Origin: Artemisia argyi
Taxonomy: Eukaryota > Streptophyta > Magnoliopsida > Asterales > Asteraceae
Direction of reading: 5' to 3'
DNA length: 64,000 nt
NCBI GenBank assembly: GCA_030686995.1
Contig: CM060703.1
Location: 114,895,361-114,959,360 of the forward strand
This document shows positions 34,181 through 47,141 of the stretch, one piece after another (the stretch's first letter is position 1; each line of letters begins with the position of its first letter). The notes beneath the pieces are model-generated. The model saw only the letters and a list, made by a program, of their open reading frames with translations, was not told the origin of the DNA and searched no databases. Position numbers and translations under genes: made by a program.

Positions 34181-37100
34181 ATCCCCACCGCTTGAATTCA
34201 CCTTGTCCTCAAGGTGAAAGTCGGGATACGCCTTCTGAAAATGCCATTTAGTCTCCCACGTAGCATCTTCGCGAGGAAATCCCTTCCATTTTACCAAAAC
34301 TTCTGTCTTAGGCCTATACTTGCCCCTTTTTACCACCCTTTCCTCTAAGACAGCCTCAGGTTGTGGCCCAGTTGGCGGCAGGACCGCTGGACTAGCTTTG
34401 GATGAAACTGGAATAGGATGATCACCTTTGCATTTTTTTAATAAGCTCACATGGAACACATTATGGATAAGGGCCTCGGGTGGAAGCTCTAACCGATACA
34501 CAACAGGCCCCACACATTCAATAATTTTATATGGACCAAAAAACTTAGGGCCTACCTTAGCCGATAAACGGACTGCTACTGTCGACTGCCTGTACGGTTG
34601 AAGCTTCAAATAAACCATGTCTCCCACAGAAAACTCCACTTCACGTCTTTTTGAATCAGCTTTAGACTTCATTCGGTCCCTAGCTACCAACAAATTGGAA
34701 CGTAAGTCATGCAATAACTTGTCCCGATCGATCAAAAACTCCTCAACAGCTTGAACTTTAGAAGTTCCCGGAACATACGTAAGAACACGAGGAGGTGGGC
34801 GGCCATACACAATTTCGAAAGGGGTTATTTTGGTGGCCGAATGAACTGATGTGTTATAACTAAATTCTGCCCATGAGAGCCAATCTTCCCATTTTTTTGG
34901 TAGGTCTCCGCCAAAACAACGAAGATACTACTCAAGGGTACGGTTGACTACTTCCATTTGACCATCCGTTTGGGGATGGTAGCAAGAACTCAAACATAAA
35001 TTCGTTCCCTGTAGTTTAAAAAGTGCTTGCTAGAATGAACTAATAAAGACTTTATCTCGGTCACTTACTACTGTGGAAGGAATGCCATGCAACTTGACAA
35101 CATGTGATACAAACTCCTTGGCGATGGTAGCTGCAGTAATTGGGTGCCGGATCAGCACAAAATGAGCATACTTAGATAGGCGGTCAACAACTACCATGAT
35201 GGTAGTGAACCCGTTAGAAGGAGGCAACCCTTCTATAAAATCTATACTAATGTCTTCCCAAATTCGAGACGGAATCGGTAGCGGTTGGAGCAAACCAGCG
35301 GGTCGGCCACTCTCTGTTTTGAATCTTTGACATATATGACAATCTTGAATAAACCTTTTCACCCCTTCTTTGATCCCGGACCACCAAAAACTCTTCTTTA
35401 CTCGAGCCAAAGTCTTATGGAATCCAAAATGCCCTCCTTCAGGAGAAGCATGACAATGTTGCAAGACTTTAGAAATAAGAGATGAGGTTGGGCTCAACAA
35501 AATCACATCCCCACGAAACCAAACCCCGTCCCGTTGCACCAACTGAGAACTGACTTTTGTAGGAAAACACCCCGGTAAATTATGGTAGTAAGTATCCTGC
35601 TTTACTTCCTGTTGCAACTCTGCCCACCAGCCCGCTGTAACATGTGAAACGGCCAAGAAACTAAATTCAGGTTGCCTTGATAATGCATCTGCCCCTCTAT
35701 TAGTCACCCCCTTTTTATACTCAACTCGGAAATCATAACCCATTAGCTTCGGAAGCCAACGAGCTTGGGCCGGTGTGGAAACTCGCTGATCCAATAAATA
35801 CTTAAGGCTAATGTGGTCCGTCTTGACCACAAAAGGCTGCCCTAACAAATACGATGTCCATTTCCTGACCGCCCTAACTATTGCAAGCATTTCTTTTTCA
35901 TAAGTGGACCAAGCCAACATGGACCCTTTTAATGGGCACTATATTACGCGATTGGATGACCCTCCTGAGTAAGGATGGCCCCATACCCACTCCACTAGCA
36001 TCACATTCCACAGTAAAAGGCTTAGACCAATCCGGTAACACCAAGGTTGGAGTGGTCGTGAGAGATTGCTTGAGCTATTGAAAAGCTTTTTCGGTCACTG
36101 AATCCCAATAAAAGGGCGTTTTGCCCACCAATTTATGAAGAGGGGCTGCCATGGTACCAAAATGTTTAATAAACTTCCGATAATACCCCGCAAGGCCTAA
36201 AAACCCACGTACCCCTTTAGCATTTTTCGGGGTTGGCCAATCTAACACAGCTTGGACCTTGGAATAGTCAACTGCCACCCCAGAAGAGGAGATGACATGG
36301 CCCAAATAATTGACTTTGGATACCCCAAAACAACACTTGGTTATTTTGGCATAAAGCCTGTTAGTAGCCAAAATCTCCAAAACAGTAGACAAATGTTGCA
36401 AGTGATCATCTAAGGTTCTTGAATAGACCAATATATCATCGAAAAACACAAGTACAAACTTACGTAAGTGGGGCCAGAAGAGGTCATTCATTAAACTTTG
36501 GAAGGTTGTCGGCGCGTTCGTAAGCCCGAAAGGCATCACGACAAATTCATAATGCCCTTCATGAGTCCGGAAAGCTGTTTTACAAATATCTTGCTCACGT
36601 ACGCGTATTTGATGGTATCCAGACCGAAGATCCAATTTTGAATAAATAGTGGCTCCATATAATTCATCCAGAAGCTCGTCAATGAGAGGAATTGGATATT
36701 TATCTTTGATGGTTATATCATTCAAGGCTCGATAATCTACACAGAATCGCCAAGTCCCGTCACTTTTTTTTACTAGTAACACCGGTGATGCGAATGGACT
36801 ATGGCTAGGTCTGATTAAACCTTGGGGAAGCAATTCCCTTACTTGATTCTCAATTTCTGATTTCTGGTAATAAGTAGGGCGGTAAGGATGAGAGCTCATC
36901 GGTCGGGCATTAGGCAATAAAGGTATTTGGTGGTCTTGGGAACGAATCGGCGGAAGACCCCGGGGATCCTGAAAAACTCGATCGTACTGCTTTAGTAATT
37001 CCTGGATGGTCAAACAAGGAATGTGACCCGTCGGCTCAGTCACACCAAAAGGCTCAATCTGTAAGAGATAAGCTAACCCCTGCAATGCTACTAGTTCATT

Positions 37101-37497
37101 GTCAGGTACCGCTTGTAGTTCAGTGGCCTTAAGTCCCTGAAGGCTATGTGTTGCACCAGCTAACTTGAACCCAATTGTGAGTTTTTGATAGTCTATTTCC
37201 ACTGGGCCCAAAGTCTTGAGCCATTGAACCCCCAAAACAACAGGGCAAGCGGCGACTGGTAAAATCCAAAAGTCTATCGAAATTGTAATCCCCTATATAA
37301 TTAGTGAAAGTTCTTTAACACGGCATGGGCATAGCTCCTTTTCCCGATTTCCCACTATAACCTCAAAAGTGATCTCCCTGTCAATAATGAGGCCAAATCG
37401 GTAGACCAATGCATGGTCAATGAAGTTATGGGTACTACCTCAATCTACTAGGACCACTACATCTATGTTCTTAATCTTTTCGGGCAACCTTAACGTT
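34178..37497 (-). pseudogene. Broken Ty3/gypsy pol of B (PR-RT-RNase H-IN-chromodomain)
   Basis: In minus order: end of protease (a D followed by a TGA at 37440-37442 where DSGSTHNFID is expected, further TAG at 37294-37296); reverse transcriptase with [23 protein letters not shown] and [11 protein letters not shown] at 36075-36077; RNase H with a one-base shift and two stops near 35940; RNase H end and integrase zinc motif (HCHASPEGGHFG, CHICQRF), DDE start (DISIDFIEGLPPS), TAG at 35030-35032; then TAG at 34928-34930; integrase end and a chromodomain (EVLVKWKGFPREDATWE) ending at 34178. Most stops are explained by C to T changes of CAG or TGG codons. The chromodomain would steer integration into heterochromatin in an intact element. 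Confidence 0.9.
37493..37497. repeat. Target site duplication ACGTT of C (left)
   Basis: ACGTT directly before TGTGGAAAG; matches 45773-45777. It lies in the gag-protease region of B. Confidence 0.85.
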
Positions 37498-39208
37498 TGT
37501 GGAAAGCTAGAAGGGGGGGGGGGGGTTGAATAGTTTTCCCCTCTTTTTCATTTTATAAAAACTTTGTTTCAAAATGTTGATTCGAATTTATTCAATTGTT
37601 TGTTTGGAAAACCTTTAATTAGAGTTTAGTATGAAAACACCATATAATCAATATGATCAATTATATACGTAAGCTTTTGGAAAAACTTAGTTTTATGAAT
37701 GGAGCTTTGGTCGTTCTTTGTGTGAATACGTTTTCCTTTTAAAATCTTAAAACGTTTTGTATCAAATTATCTATCAAGTTAAACTTAGTATGAGAAGTGT
37801 GAATAATAATCTATTTGACCATATCATATAATTATACACACAATCGCAATATTAACTTCTATGTACAACACAATCAATCATCACAACTATACAAGCAACA
37901 ACTAAGACATATAGGCAAGCATAGATGTAAAGCGATAAATGCAAGAATAAATGAAAAGAGATAAGAGAAAGGAAATGCAAACCGGACACGATGATTTATA
38001 GTGGTTCGGCTACAAGGACACCTTCCTTGCACTACTCCACTCCCCGAGTCACCTACTCGAGAGTTTTCTTCACAACTAAAGAAGCTCCCTTTTGGAGGAG
38101 AAAACTGTACACAACTTTTGCTTACACCATTTAACGACACTAAGCTAAATGTCGAGTTCTAATAGTAGCTAGAAACAATCTCACAACACTACTTTGATCA
38201 CTACACAACTTCTACACGACTTCACGACTTCACGACTTTTTCATGGCTTCACGACTTCACGACTTCTTCATGGCTTCACGACTTCATCACTACTTCACAA
38301 CTTCTTCTATACTCCACTACATATTCACACATCTACTTCTTCACAACTTTATGACTTCTCCACACTACTACTTCTTCCCACTACTTCTTACTCACTCATA
38401 AACTCACTACTAAGTAAGATCATCTTGATCTACTTATTACATATACATAACTCACAACATTACATAAACACTAACTAGATCCTAATACATCTTTGGCTTT
38501 ATGATAGGTAGGATTCTTCTCTTGCACTTTGAGTGGTAAAGGATCGGATCACTTGAAACAAAGACTTATAATCTTATGATCAAAGGATTTAGAAGGATGT
38601 TTTGAAGGGATTGGGACTGAAAATTTTCGTGCAAAAGGTGAGAAAAATCTGTGGAACGAACCAGTATTTATAGGGGAAAAAATACTCTTTGGGAGCGTGG
38701 GCGGTCCCCTTAATTGTGTGGCCGGTCCCCTTAATTTACTAACCGGTCCCCTTAATTAATTAAGGGGGCCACCTAATAAAAAATATTTTTTCTCCAGAAT
38801 TTTTTGTCTTTTTGTGGGGAAGGTTTTTCTTGAAGAATATGGCCGTTTTTTGGGTAGAAATTTGAATTCAAAATATTTATTTTGAATAAAACATTTCTTA
38901 TAAATACAAAATAGTTTTTTATAAGTTTAAAAATGTTTTTCCCACTTTAATAAAATGTAAGGTTTGTAAAAATAAAAATTCTTTTGATCATAAAATGTAT
39001 TAGACATTTGTTTGTACATATCTTAAGTGATTGTTGAGGCAAACTCGAGACGTTGAGATGTCGAGGCTTGTTGACGTAAGAATGCAAAGACGAATTGTGA
39101 TCACAAGTAACTTAAGCACTTTACATTATATGTTATAACTTGCATATTTGTCATCATCAAAACATGAAGAGAATGTTTAGATTAAATATCGTAATATTCA
39201 TGCCAACA
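37498..39208 (-). repeat. 3' LTR of element C
   Basis: About 1.71 kb. Contains a G-run at 37511-37525, a block at 37991-38068 shared with the LTR of A (CTCGAGAG, GTGGTTCGGCTACAAGGA), a repeated CACGACTTC(TTCATGG) microrepeat at about 38217-38290, a reverse TATA box at 38664-38673 and the hairpin block 38699-38773. An 88-codon minus frame (37874-38140) recurs in the other LTR; it is LTR sequence, not a supported gene. Confidence 0.9.
38699..38773. promoter_or_regulatory. GGTCCCCTTAAT hairpin block above the C LTR TATA box
   Basis: Three direct copies of GGTCCCCTTAATT followed by the inverted copy AATTAAGGGGGCC. The last pair makes a near-continuous palindrome (CCCCTTAATTAATTAAGGGG). It lies about 25 bp upstream (in LTR sense) of the TATA box at 38664-38673. 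The other LTR has it at 45262-45338 and the internal region has four units at 43717-43792. Confidence 0.75.
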
Positions 39209-39480
39209 ATCTCCCCCTTTTTGATGATGACAAACTATGTAAACTATAACTCATAGTAAAATGTATAAGTTACTTGTTTACACTTCTTCTTCCCCTTTTG
39301 TTGAAGCAAAAAGGTGGACTCTAAGACGAGACTTCAACTACGCTTGAACCCTTGAGAAAGAATGTAAAAGGCGAGCTTGCATCATCGTAAGTGAAGCCTT
39401 GATCCTATCAACCTTAATGCTCCCCCTTGGTGTATGCTCCCCCTTGGTGTATAATCCCCCTTGGTGTATGCTCAAAACTT
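39209..39480 (-). other. Multiple polypurine tracts of element C
   Basis: Minus strand AAAAAGGGGGAGA abuts the LTR at 39209-39222. A weaker AAAAGGGGAAG is near 39290, and three tandem CCAAGGGGGAGCATACA-type units lie at 39418-39469. The AAGGGGGAGCAT core equals that of element A. Confidence 0.8.
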
Positions 39481-40581
39481 ATTTTGGCTACCAAAGAATC
39501 GAGCGATGAAGTAATCCTTCAAAACAAAGTTAGTAGACAAGTGCAAATATATATAATGATGATGATAGGTATATGCATGATACTAATAGGGGAACAATAT
39601 ATGGACGTAATAAGTATATGCACTAAAAATATAACACATGTAATTATTGTTTTTAAAAACAACAACCTAACTCCCAAAAAAAATTACCATGACCAAAGCT
39701 TAAGACATGATAATGATTAGAACCTAATGCAAAGATTCTACCGACGTATTTTGGCAAAAGATGCCAAAATATATATTCTAAAAGAGTTAAAAAAAAATGA
39801 AGATGATAATGATGCGTTCTTTTAAAGACGTAGAAAAATGAAGAAGGATGAGCATGAATGAAAAGGGAAGGTAATGACAAAAGGTTGACAAATATGGTTT
39901 AGATTAATATATCGTTTGACAAGGGTGGATGATTGAGAATCATGGGATTTTTAGGTGTTTTGTTGGTTGACGACCGAAGATGGATATGTGAATGAGGTGG
40001 TGATGACATGACAACACTTGAATCTTGGATATCTTCTTTGTGTTCTTCACTTACTAGGAAGTGGAAAAGATGCATTTCATGAAGAAATTCACTTGACTTT
40101 TAGGGATTAAAGTTTTGGTGGTGATGATGCACTTAGTAGAATGTAGGGAATGGTTACACGGTGGAATCTTCTAGTGAAGATGGGAAATGAGGGTCAAGTG
40201 GAGATGACTAGGTGGAAGCGAAAGAGTGATGATACTCTTGATGGATTAATGGAGGTATATGTTTGGGTGCATGCGTGTTGGAGAGTTTAGAGGTGTAGAG
40301 CTAGGAGCGGAAGAGGTTGATTGAGGTTTTGGATGTTGTTCAAGTGAGGGTATTGGATGTGATCTAGTGAGACGATATTCAATCCAAGTGAAGTGTTCAT
40401 TGAATGTATTGATTTTTACGAGAAAGATGCAACAAGGTCAATTGTTGACATGTTTTTCAACTTGATTCAAGTTGTGGGGTGATGTAGGAGAGCTAGAGGA
40501 AAGTTGTTCCAAGTTGCATTGAGCAAGGTGTAAGGTAAGGAGAGCATAAATCTCATGGGCTTCCTTGAGTTCTTCAATGAA
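39481..40581. other. Non-coding internal stretch of C
   Basis: About 1.1 kb without a supported frame. The minus strand shows decayed, His/Ser/Pro-rich reading that continues the frame upstream with several stops, so it may be the eroded end of that ORF. Confidence 0.45.
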
Positions 40582-41064
40582 CTACAAGTGTTTGGAGGAA
40601 GGTGATGATGGTGGAATGTGGTTGTTATTAGGGATGGATGATTGGACATGCAACATAGGAATGGCATGTGAAGTTATAGGGTGTGGTGGTGACACTCTTG
40701 GTGGTGGAGACATGTTTGAGCTTGGGTAATCATGAAAGCATGATATGGATGGAATATAGGCTTCATGAGTGGATGGTGTTTTTGTTGAATGAGCATCAAG
40801 TGAAGCATTGGTGATTAGGTTTGGATTGTTGTTTTGGGATTGTGCATGCTCATCATGAGAAGAAGCATTGGTGGAACCAAGCATGGGTTTTTGGCTTTGT
40901 TTGTGAGATGGGTTATTTGTATGAGCATAAGATTTGGGTATTGGTTGATTTGGAACAACATCACTTGAGCTTTGACAAGAGTCAAATTTTCTCCTCCAAA
41001 TGGGTTTTACGGAGATCTTAGCAACTCTTGAGAGTTAAGATCTTGGGTTGTTGGGGGATGACAT
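40582..41064 (-). pseudogene. Pro/Ser/His-rich accessory ORF remnant of C
   Basis: ATG at 41062-41064 (MSSPNNPRS) followed by an early in-frame TAA; the same frame goes on to 40582 with a polar N-terminal part (KPIWRRKFDS) and a Ser/Pro/Asn/His-rich C-terminal part (SPPPRVSPPHPITSHAI). Not recognised. Position (between where pol should be and the polypurine repeats) and composition parallel the Ser/Pro-rich ORF of element A. Confidence 0.4.
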
Positions 41065-44061
41065 GTTTGGTTGGATGATCATTAAGGATGAAGGAGATGT
41101 ATTTATAGTGTAGGAAAGATGTGGTTTAGGAAGGTAAATTTTGAGGGCATGGAAATGATGGATGACTCGAGATTGGTAGTATAAAGGATGATTTGGTTTT
41201 TCATTTCACATGGGTGGTTTGAGGATGTACTAAAGAAGGGTTATGAGTTTTGAGTGTAAGGTAGAAGAATATATGTGAGTGAGTGTGTTTACCCTTCCCA
41301 TTAAATTTGTGCTCATCCGGACATAGAGTTAAGCATGTAAAGGCATACAATCAAATCACATAGGAGCAAATAAACGTCTAGAAACAACATATATGCGATA
41401 TTCCATAAATCTAGGAATGAAATAATCTAATGAGAAGCAAAGTTCATAAAAGTAAACTATCGTTAGGTATATATAGAAAGAGCAATTTAATCAAGTTGGA
41501 GAATGAGTATGAGACTATTACTAGTGGTGCTCAATTCAGGCTAAACACGACCATTTTTACGGGTTACACACACTCAACTTCTCACATAGAAGCAATTCAA
41601 CCGTTAGGTTAAATTGAATTTCTAGTCAATAGATTCTCCAGTAGTCATTCTCTTTTTAGAAGAAATTGAGTTCCTAAATTTACCTATCGAAGATTACCAA
41701 ACATGAAGTTTAATTGATTCACTAATACTTGGCTTAATGTGACTCAAACATCATGTTTTTATGAAGGTAAATCTAGATGATATATTTTATTCAAGATCCT
41801 AATAGAGACGTGTTGAATGTTTAGATAAGAGTAAACAAAAAGTTTTAATCTTATCTTCATGATTTACCGGTTGTTTGGTTTTGATGACATATTACTTGAT
41901 TTAATAACTGTGTTAGACTTAAGAGTGCACCTTAGCATCTCTTGTGAAATGATCTCATTAATATTATTTATCTTAAATGAGTTTGTGATTCTCAAATGAT
42001 ATCAAAACTAGACATTAATATATTTTTAAACAAATATTATTTTCTATGATTTTTGCCAATGTTATATATCATACTTTAACAAGTATTTGAAAAAATAAAT
42101 TTTACTTGTTTATGGATTGTGACAAGTTATTTTTCAATTCTAATAACTTATATTATTTCATAAAGGAAAGTGTAGTGCATTATCTTGTAACACAACCATT
42201 CATGCTATAAAGAAAGTGAAATACATAGAATATATAGTGTGTATTATTCTTAAATATGTATTTTATCTTGAAGTGATGATTTTAAGTAGTGTGAGCAAAG
42301 TTTACATATGTTGTTAGTTTGCTCATGTTTGGTTTTTCGGATATGACACATTTATCCATTGCGTTGCAATGTAAATTGCTTGAATATTTCGGACGAAACA
42401 TCCAAGTCGTCAATCCTACTTTATTGTATATTTTATGAATGTGTTTAAAATGTTATTCTAATATTTGGAACACAATTATTGGACAAGTAGATTCAATATG
42501 ACATTATCAACACAAGTGTGAGTTATGATCCAATGCATACTCTTTTCATCTACAAAGGATGTAACTATTTTCATATCAATCTAGTGTGATTGAGTATGTA
42601 GATTCAAGACTATATCTTTTGTTGTAATTTGATATAATCTTGAAGCTAAACAAATAGCAATCCAATTTCTTGTCCACACTAAAAAATGTGTCAATTAGAT
42701 TTGATAAATATATCAACCATAATTTGAATAATGAATTGATATAATATCAAGATCTTTCTTGACCCTCACGGAGACTCATTTGAAATAAATAAACATTTTG
42801 ATAGTGTGTTCCATTAATCCTAAGATTATTTATTAGTGAATGATTGAAAGTTGACTTATTATTTCATGATTGTTATATGTTTTGTTTATGTGAAAGACTC
42901 TTCATTTTTACTTATTATGAACACACTTAGATTTTGAAAATACCTTTTCTTTTGTATAACTACTAATGTTTTACAATGATTCAATTTCTCTTATTAAACA
43001 ACTTAAGGTAAAACAAGGTAATTTGTTGAAAATATTTAAGCGTTTGTTGAAAATATATTAGATTGTTTGAAATATTTAGGTAACTAGATTTAACTTCATT
43101 TACAAGATGTTTAAGTAACATTAAGCCATCTATACCTATATGCAATGCAAGACTAATTATGCAAACTTAACGCAAGAAATCTAGCATAAGATCTAGTTAA
43201 GTATAAACTAATAGGGCACATATGCATAGATATACACATAGCTAAACTTCAAATAGCAACAATCATTTAATATATTCAATTAAGAAAATAAAATCACAAA
43301 GAAGTTCACATAACACATAAAACACTTGTCGTCGTTTTATGTATTATATACACCAATGTTTAATTAGCTCGAATTTATTTGAAAATAAAATAATTTCCTC
43401 CTCATTCTATAATTTAATTAAGATCAATATTTTGAAAACATAAATACTTAATTTTTCAAAAGTATATCAACTAGGAATACCCGACTTGAAGGAAAAGGTA
43501 AAACAAAAGTTTTACGTTAAAACGAAACACAAATTTTTGACCACCGTATAGTATTTTGACTTTCTTACTTATTTAAGTTTATAATGGTTACTTGTAAGTA
43601 TTTTTTAAATGAAAGTAGACTCAATTACCTTTAAAACTCCGGGTGGCACGACTTCTACGGAGTGACGGTTAATTTTATATGATTTTTCAAAGTTTTCGAA
43701 AAACTGTCGAACAGACAGGCGGACCCCTTAAATAATTAAGGGGACCGCCCAGTATTTAAGGGGGCCGCCCAGACAATTAAGGGGGCCACCCATCTGGTAC
43801 TCAAAATTTCATTTTTTGTAAAAAATTGTTTTCTGACTTTTCGGAAAGGTGTGTAACTTTCTGATTTTGATACCGAACATATAACACTTATTTTAAGCAT
43901 AATATTATTTTGAGCTAGTATAATTAGTGTATATATCATCAAAACTAATACAAGTTAATCAACAAAACACTTTTCATATTTAATCCTCCTTAATGGGTAA
44001 TTTGATATATGGATCGTACTCAATTTTTAAAACCATTTGTTTTGAAAATTTGAGCGACGTG
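41065..44061. other. AT-rich non-coding internal region of C
   Basis: About 3 kb in place of gag-pol. No retrotransposon motif seen. It holds four GGCGG(A/T)CCCCTTAAT/ATTAAGGGGGCCGCC-type units at 43717-43792, the same hairpin family as in the LTR of C. Confidence 0.6.
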
Positions 44062-44074
44062 GCTCTGGTACCAA
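44062..44074 (-). promoter_or_regulatory. Primer binding site of C (initiator tRNA-Met)
   Basis: Minus strand TTGGTACCAGAGC directly inside the LTR; one difference from the canonical TGGTATCAGAGC. Confidence 0.8.
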
Positions 44075-44075
44075 T

Positions 44076-45772
44076 TGTGGAAAGCTAGAAGGGGGGGTTG
44101 AATAGTTTTCCCTCTTTTTCATTTTATAAAAACTTTGTTTTGAAAATGTTGATTCGAATTTATTCAATTGTTTGTTTGGAAAACCTTTAATTAGAGTTTA
44201 GTATGAAAACACCATATAATCAATATGATCAATTATATACGTAAGCTTTTGGAAAAACTTAGTTTTATGAATGGAGCTTTGGTCATTCTTTGTGTGAATA
44301 CGTTTTCCTTTTAAAATCTTAAAACGTTTTGTATCAAATTATCTATCAAGTTAAACTTAATATGAGAAGTGTGAATAATAATCTATTTGACCATATCATA
44401 TAATTATACACACAATCACAATATTAACTTCTATGTACAACACAATCAATCATCACAACTATACAAGCAACAACTAAGACATATAGGCAAGCACAGATGT
44501 AAAGCGACAAATGCAAGAATAAATGAAAAGAGATAAGAGAAAGGAAATGCAAACCGGACACGATGATTTATAGTGGTTCGGCTACAAGGACACCTTCCTT
44601 GCCCTACTCCACTCCCCGAGTCACCTACTCGAGAGTTTTCTTCACAACTAAACAAGATCCCTTTTGGCGGAGAAAACCGTACACAACTTTTGCTTACACC
44701 ATTTAACGACACTAAGCTAAATGTCGAGTTCTAATAGTAGCTAGAACCAATCTCACAACACTACTTCGATCACTACACAACATCTACACGACTTCACGAC
44801 TTCTTCATGGCTTCATGACTTCACGACTTCTTCATGGCTTCACGACTTCATCACTACTTCACAACTTCTTCTATACTCCTCTACATATTCACACATCTAC
44901 TTCTTCACAACTTCATGACTTCTCCACACTACTACTTCTTCCCACTACTTCTTACTCACTCATAAACTCACTACTAAGTAAGATCATCTTGATCTACTTA
45001 TTACATATACATAACTCACAACATTACATAAACACTAACTAGATCCTAATAAATCTTTGGCTTTATGATAGGTAGGATTCTTCTCTTGCACTTTGAGTGG
45101 TAAAGGATTGGATCACTTGAAACAAAGACTTATAATCTTATGATCAAATGATTTAGAAGGATGTTTTGAAGGGATTGGGACTGAAAATTTTCGTGCAAAA
45201 GGTGAGAAAAATCTGTGAAATGAACCAGTATTTATAGGGGAAAAAATACTGTTTGGGAGCGTGGGCGGTCCCCTTAATTGTGTGGCCGGTCCCCTTAATT
45301 TACTAGCCGGTCCCCTTAATTAATTAAGGGGGCCGCCTAATAAAAAAATATTTTTTCTTCATAATTTTTGTCTTTTTGTGGGAAAGGTTTTTCTTGAAGA
45401 ATATGGCTGTTTTTTGGGTAGAAATTTGAATTCAAAATATTTATTTTGAATAAAACATTTCTTATAAATACAAAATAGTTTTGTATAAGTTTAAAAATAT
45501 TTGTCCCACTTTAATAAAATGTAAGGTTTGTAAAAATAAAAATTCCTTTGATCATAAAATGTATTATACATTTGTTTGTACATATCTTAAGTGATTGTTG
45601 AGGCAAACTCGAGACGTTGAGATGTCGAGGCTTGTTGACGTAAGAATGCAAAGATGAATTGTGATCACAAGTAACTTAAGCACTTTACGTTATATGTTGT
45701 AACTTACATCTTTGTCATCATCATAACATGAAGAGAATGGTTAGATTAAATATCGTAATATACATGCCAAGA
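44076..45772 (-). repeat. 5' LTR of element C
   Basis: About 1.70 kb, pair of 37498-39208. Reverse TATA box GTATTTATAG at 45228-45237, hairpin block 45262-45338. Confidence 0.9.
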
Positions 45773-45777
45773 ACGTT
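45773..45777. repeat. Target site duplication ACGTT of C (right)
   Basis: ACGTT, partner of 37493-37497; B coding sequence resumes here. Confidence 0.85.
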
Positions 45778-46793
45778 TGAGGATGAAGAGTACCTGTAAT
45801 TGCGTGGAAGGAGACTTCAGCATGGGGTTCACTGTAATCGGCGGCTGCTGACTCGGGGGCCGGAGGCGTTTCTTCGTCTTCCCCAACATCGTGTATCATG
45901 AAGAATTGAGGTTTGGTGCATCGATGGCCTGGTAAGTACTTTTCATCGTAATAGTAACACAAACCCTTCTCGCGACATGCCTTAGCTTCTGTGTTTGAGA
46001 TTTTGTGGGTAGTAGAAGGGCTAGGTAAAGCTAAAGTGGTTGTTGGGCCTAGGCCTAATATCCCAGGTGAATCGGTGGGAATTAAACGGCCAACAGAAGA
46101 AGTAGTGGATAAACGGATGGGTTGGGAATGTTTCCTAGCAAGGCTCAATTTCTCTTCTGCCATTCTTGACAACTCCATCGCATCAATAAGGGATCGAGGC
46201 TTCTTCATCTTGACTTCCAATCTGACCTCATCCTAGAGACCCCCAATGTAACAAGCCATTAAAAATTCTTCGGGAAGTGCATCCACCTGATGAGACAACT
46301 TCTCGAATGACTCCTGATATTGTGCTACCGTTGTCGTATGTTTTAGTCGGGAAAGAGCTTCGGCCGAATTTTCATAATCCGTCGGCCCAAAGCGTGCCAA
46401 CAATGCCTGAGAAAACTCCGCCCAAGTTACTGGTCCTTTAAGTTTTGTGAACCAACGGTGCCATTGTAGGGCAAAACCGACAAGATGGATCGAAGCTAAA
46501 TTGACTTGTTCCTCCAGAGCAATACTCTGAAATTCAAAGTATTGGGAGGCCTGGTACAGCCAACCGGTTGGGTCTCCTCCGCTAAAACGAAGAAATTGAA
46601 GCTTGAGGTATGGTTTGGCTGTGTCACCCGAGAGGATGAGCTTGCCACTTGAACCAGGCGCACCGTCGTGCCATGCATGCTTGATGGTCTGGAATTCGTT
46701 CAGTAACTGCTGGAACATGTCGTTAACTTTTGCGAATTGATCGTGAGTCTCCTGCTGGAACTGCTCGAGTGTTTTCTTGTTACGGGTTTCCAT
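45773..46793 (-). pseudogene. Broken gag of element B
   Basis: ATG at 46791-46793, just downstream of the primer site. Retrotransposon gag core (FSGGDPTGWLYQASQYFEF, WHRWFTKLKGPVTWAEF, YQESFEKLSHQVDALPEEF) then TAG at 46233-46235 (explained by C to T in CAG) and a C-terminal part with a damaged zinc knuckle: CYYYDEKYLPGHRC, where the second Cys is replaced by Tyr. The frame runs up to the C insertion at 45772 and would continue into protease beyond 37497. The product would be the capsid of the particle. Confidence 0.85.
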
Positions 46794-46805
46794 TGGATCA
46801 CGACT

Positions 46806-46817
46806 TCTCTGATACCA
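46806..46817 (-). promoter_or_regulatory. Primer binding site of B (initiator tRNA-Met)
   Basis: Minus strand TGGTATCAGAGA, one base inside the 5' LTR; eleven of twelve bases match the canonical site. Confidence 0.85.
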
Positions 46818-46818
46818 C

Positions 46819-47141
46819 TCATGTGGTCCGATCAATCAGATTCAATAGCCAGAATTTAAGAAGGAAAATAGACAAAAATTAAGGAAGAGGATTTGGGACA
46901 ATTTTCTGAATAATTCATTAATAATCCAAACGAATACATATAAAGGAAATTGCAATTAACCACTACTCACATGGAGGAGATCATGGATCACTACTCCTTT
47001 ATTTTAGGAACAACTCCTTGACACATAAGCTAGACATAAACTGAGACATAAACTGAAACATAAACTGGAATAACAGGTAATAACATAATTAATTAATTTA
47101 GTCATAAGGTCCCTTTGTAATGTTGGCTTCGGTACACATCA
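46819..47141 (-). repeat. 5' LTR of element B
   Basis: 323 bp, pair of 33858-34180. The inner end starts TCATGTGG instead of TGATGTGG. Confidence 0.9.

Larger units (their letters stand above)
37498..45772 (-). mobile_element. Element C: Sirevirus-like non-autonomous Ty1/copia element inside B
   Basis: 8275 bp with LTRs at 37498-39208 (3') and 44076-45772 (5'), an iMet-type primer site, a polypurine tract AAAAAGGGGGAGA beside the 3' LTR and TSD ACGTT. The outermost base pair at the right end has changed (GA instead of CA). Three tandem AAGGGGGA(G/T) units near the 3' LTR and GC-rich hairpins above the TATA box match the Sirevirus-like features of A. LTRs are about 98% identical by eye, younger than B. 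No protease, integrase or reverse transcriptase is present. Confidence 0.9.
33858..47141 (-). mobile_element. Element B: chromodomain Ty3/gypsy retrotransposon, split by element C
   Basis: LTRs of 323 bp at 33858-34180 (3') and 46819-47141 (5'), perfect TSD AAAGT, iMet-type primer site and purine tract. Without C and its TSD copy it is 5.0 kb, and with the short LTRs and a C-terminal chromodomain it fits a chromovirus, possibly Reina. The LTRs differ at about eight of 323 positions by eye (about 97.5%), older than D and A. Gene order gag, PR, RT, RNase H, IN, chromodomain. At least eight stops or shifts make it a pseudo-element. Confidence 0.9.

Noticed and set aside
37874..38140. 88-codon minus frame in both C LTRs with a hydrophobic C-terminus
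   Set aside because: Identity between copies follows from LTR duplication; it covers the conserved non-coding block and a TATA-like sequence, with no independent support.
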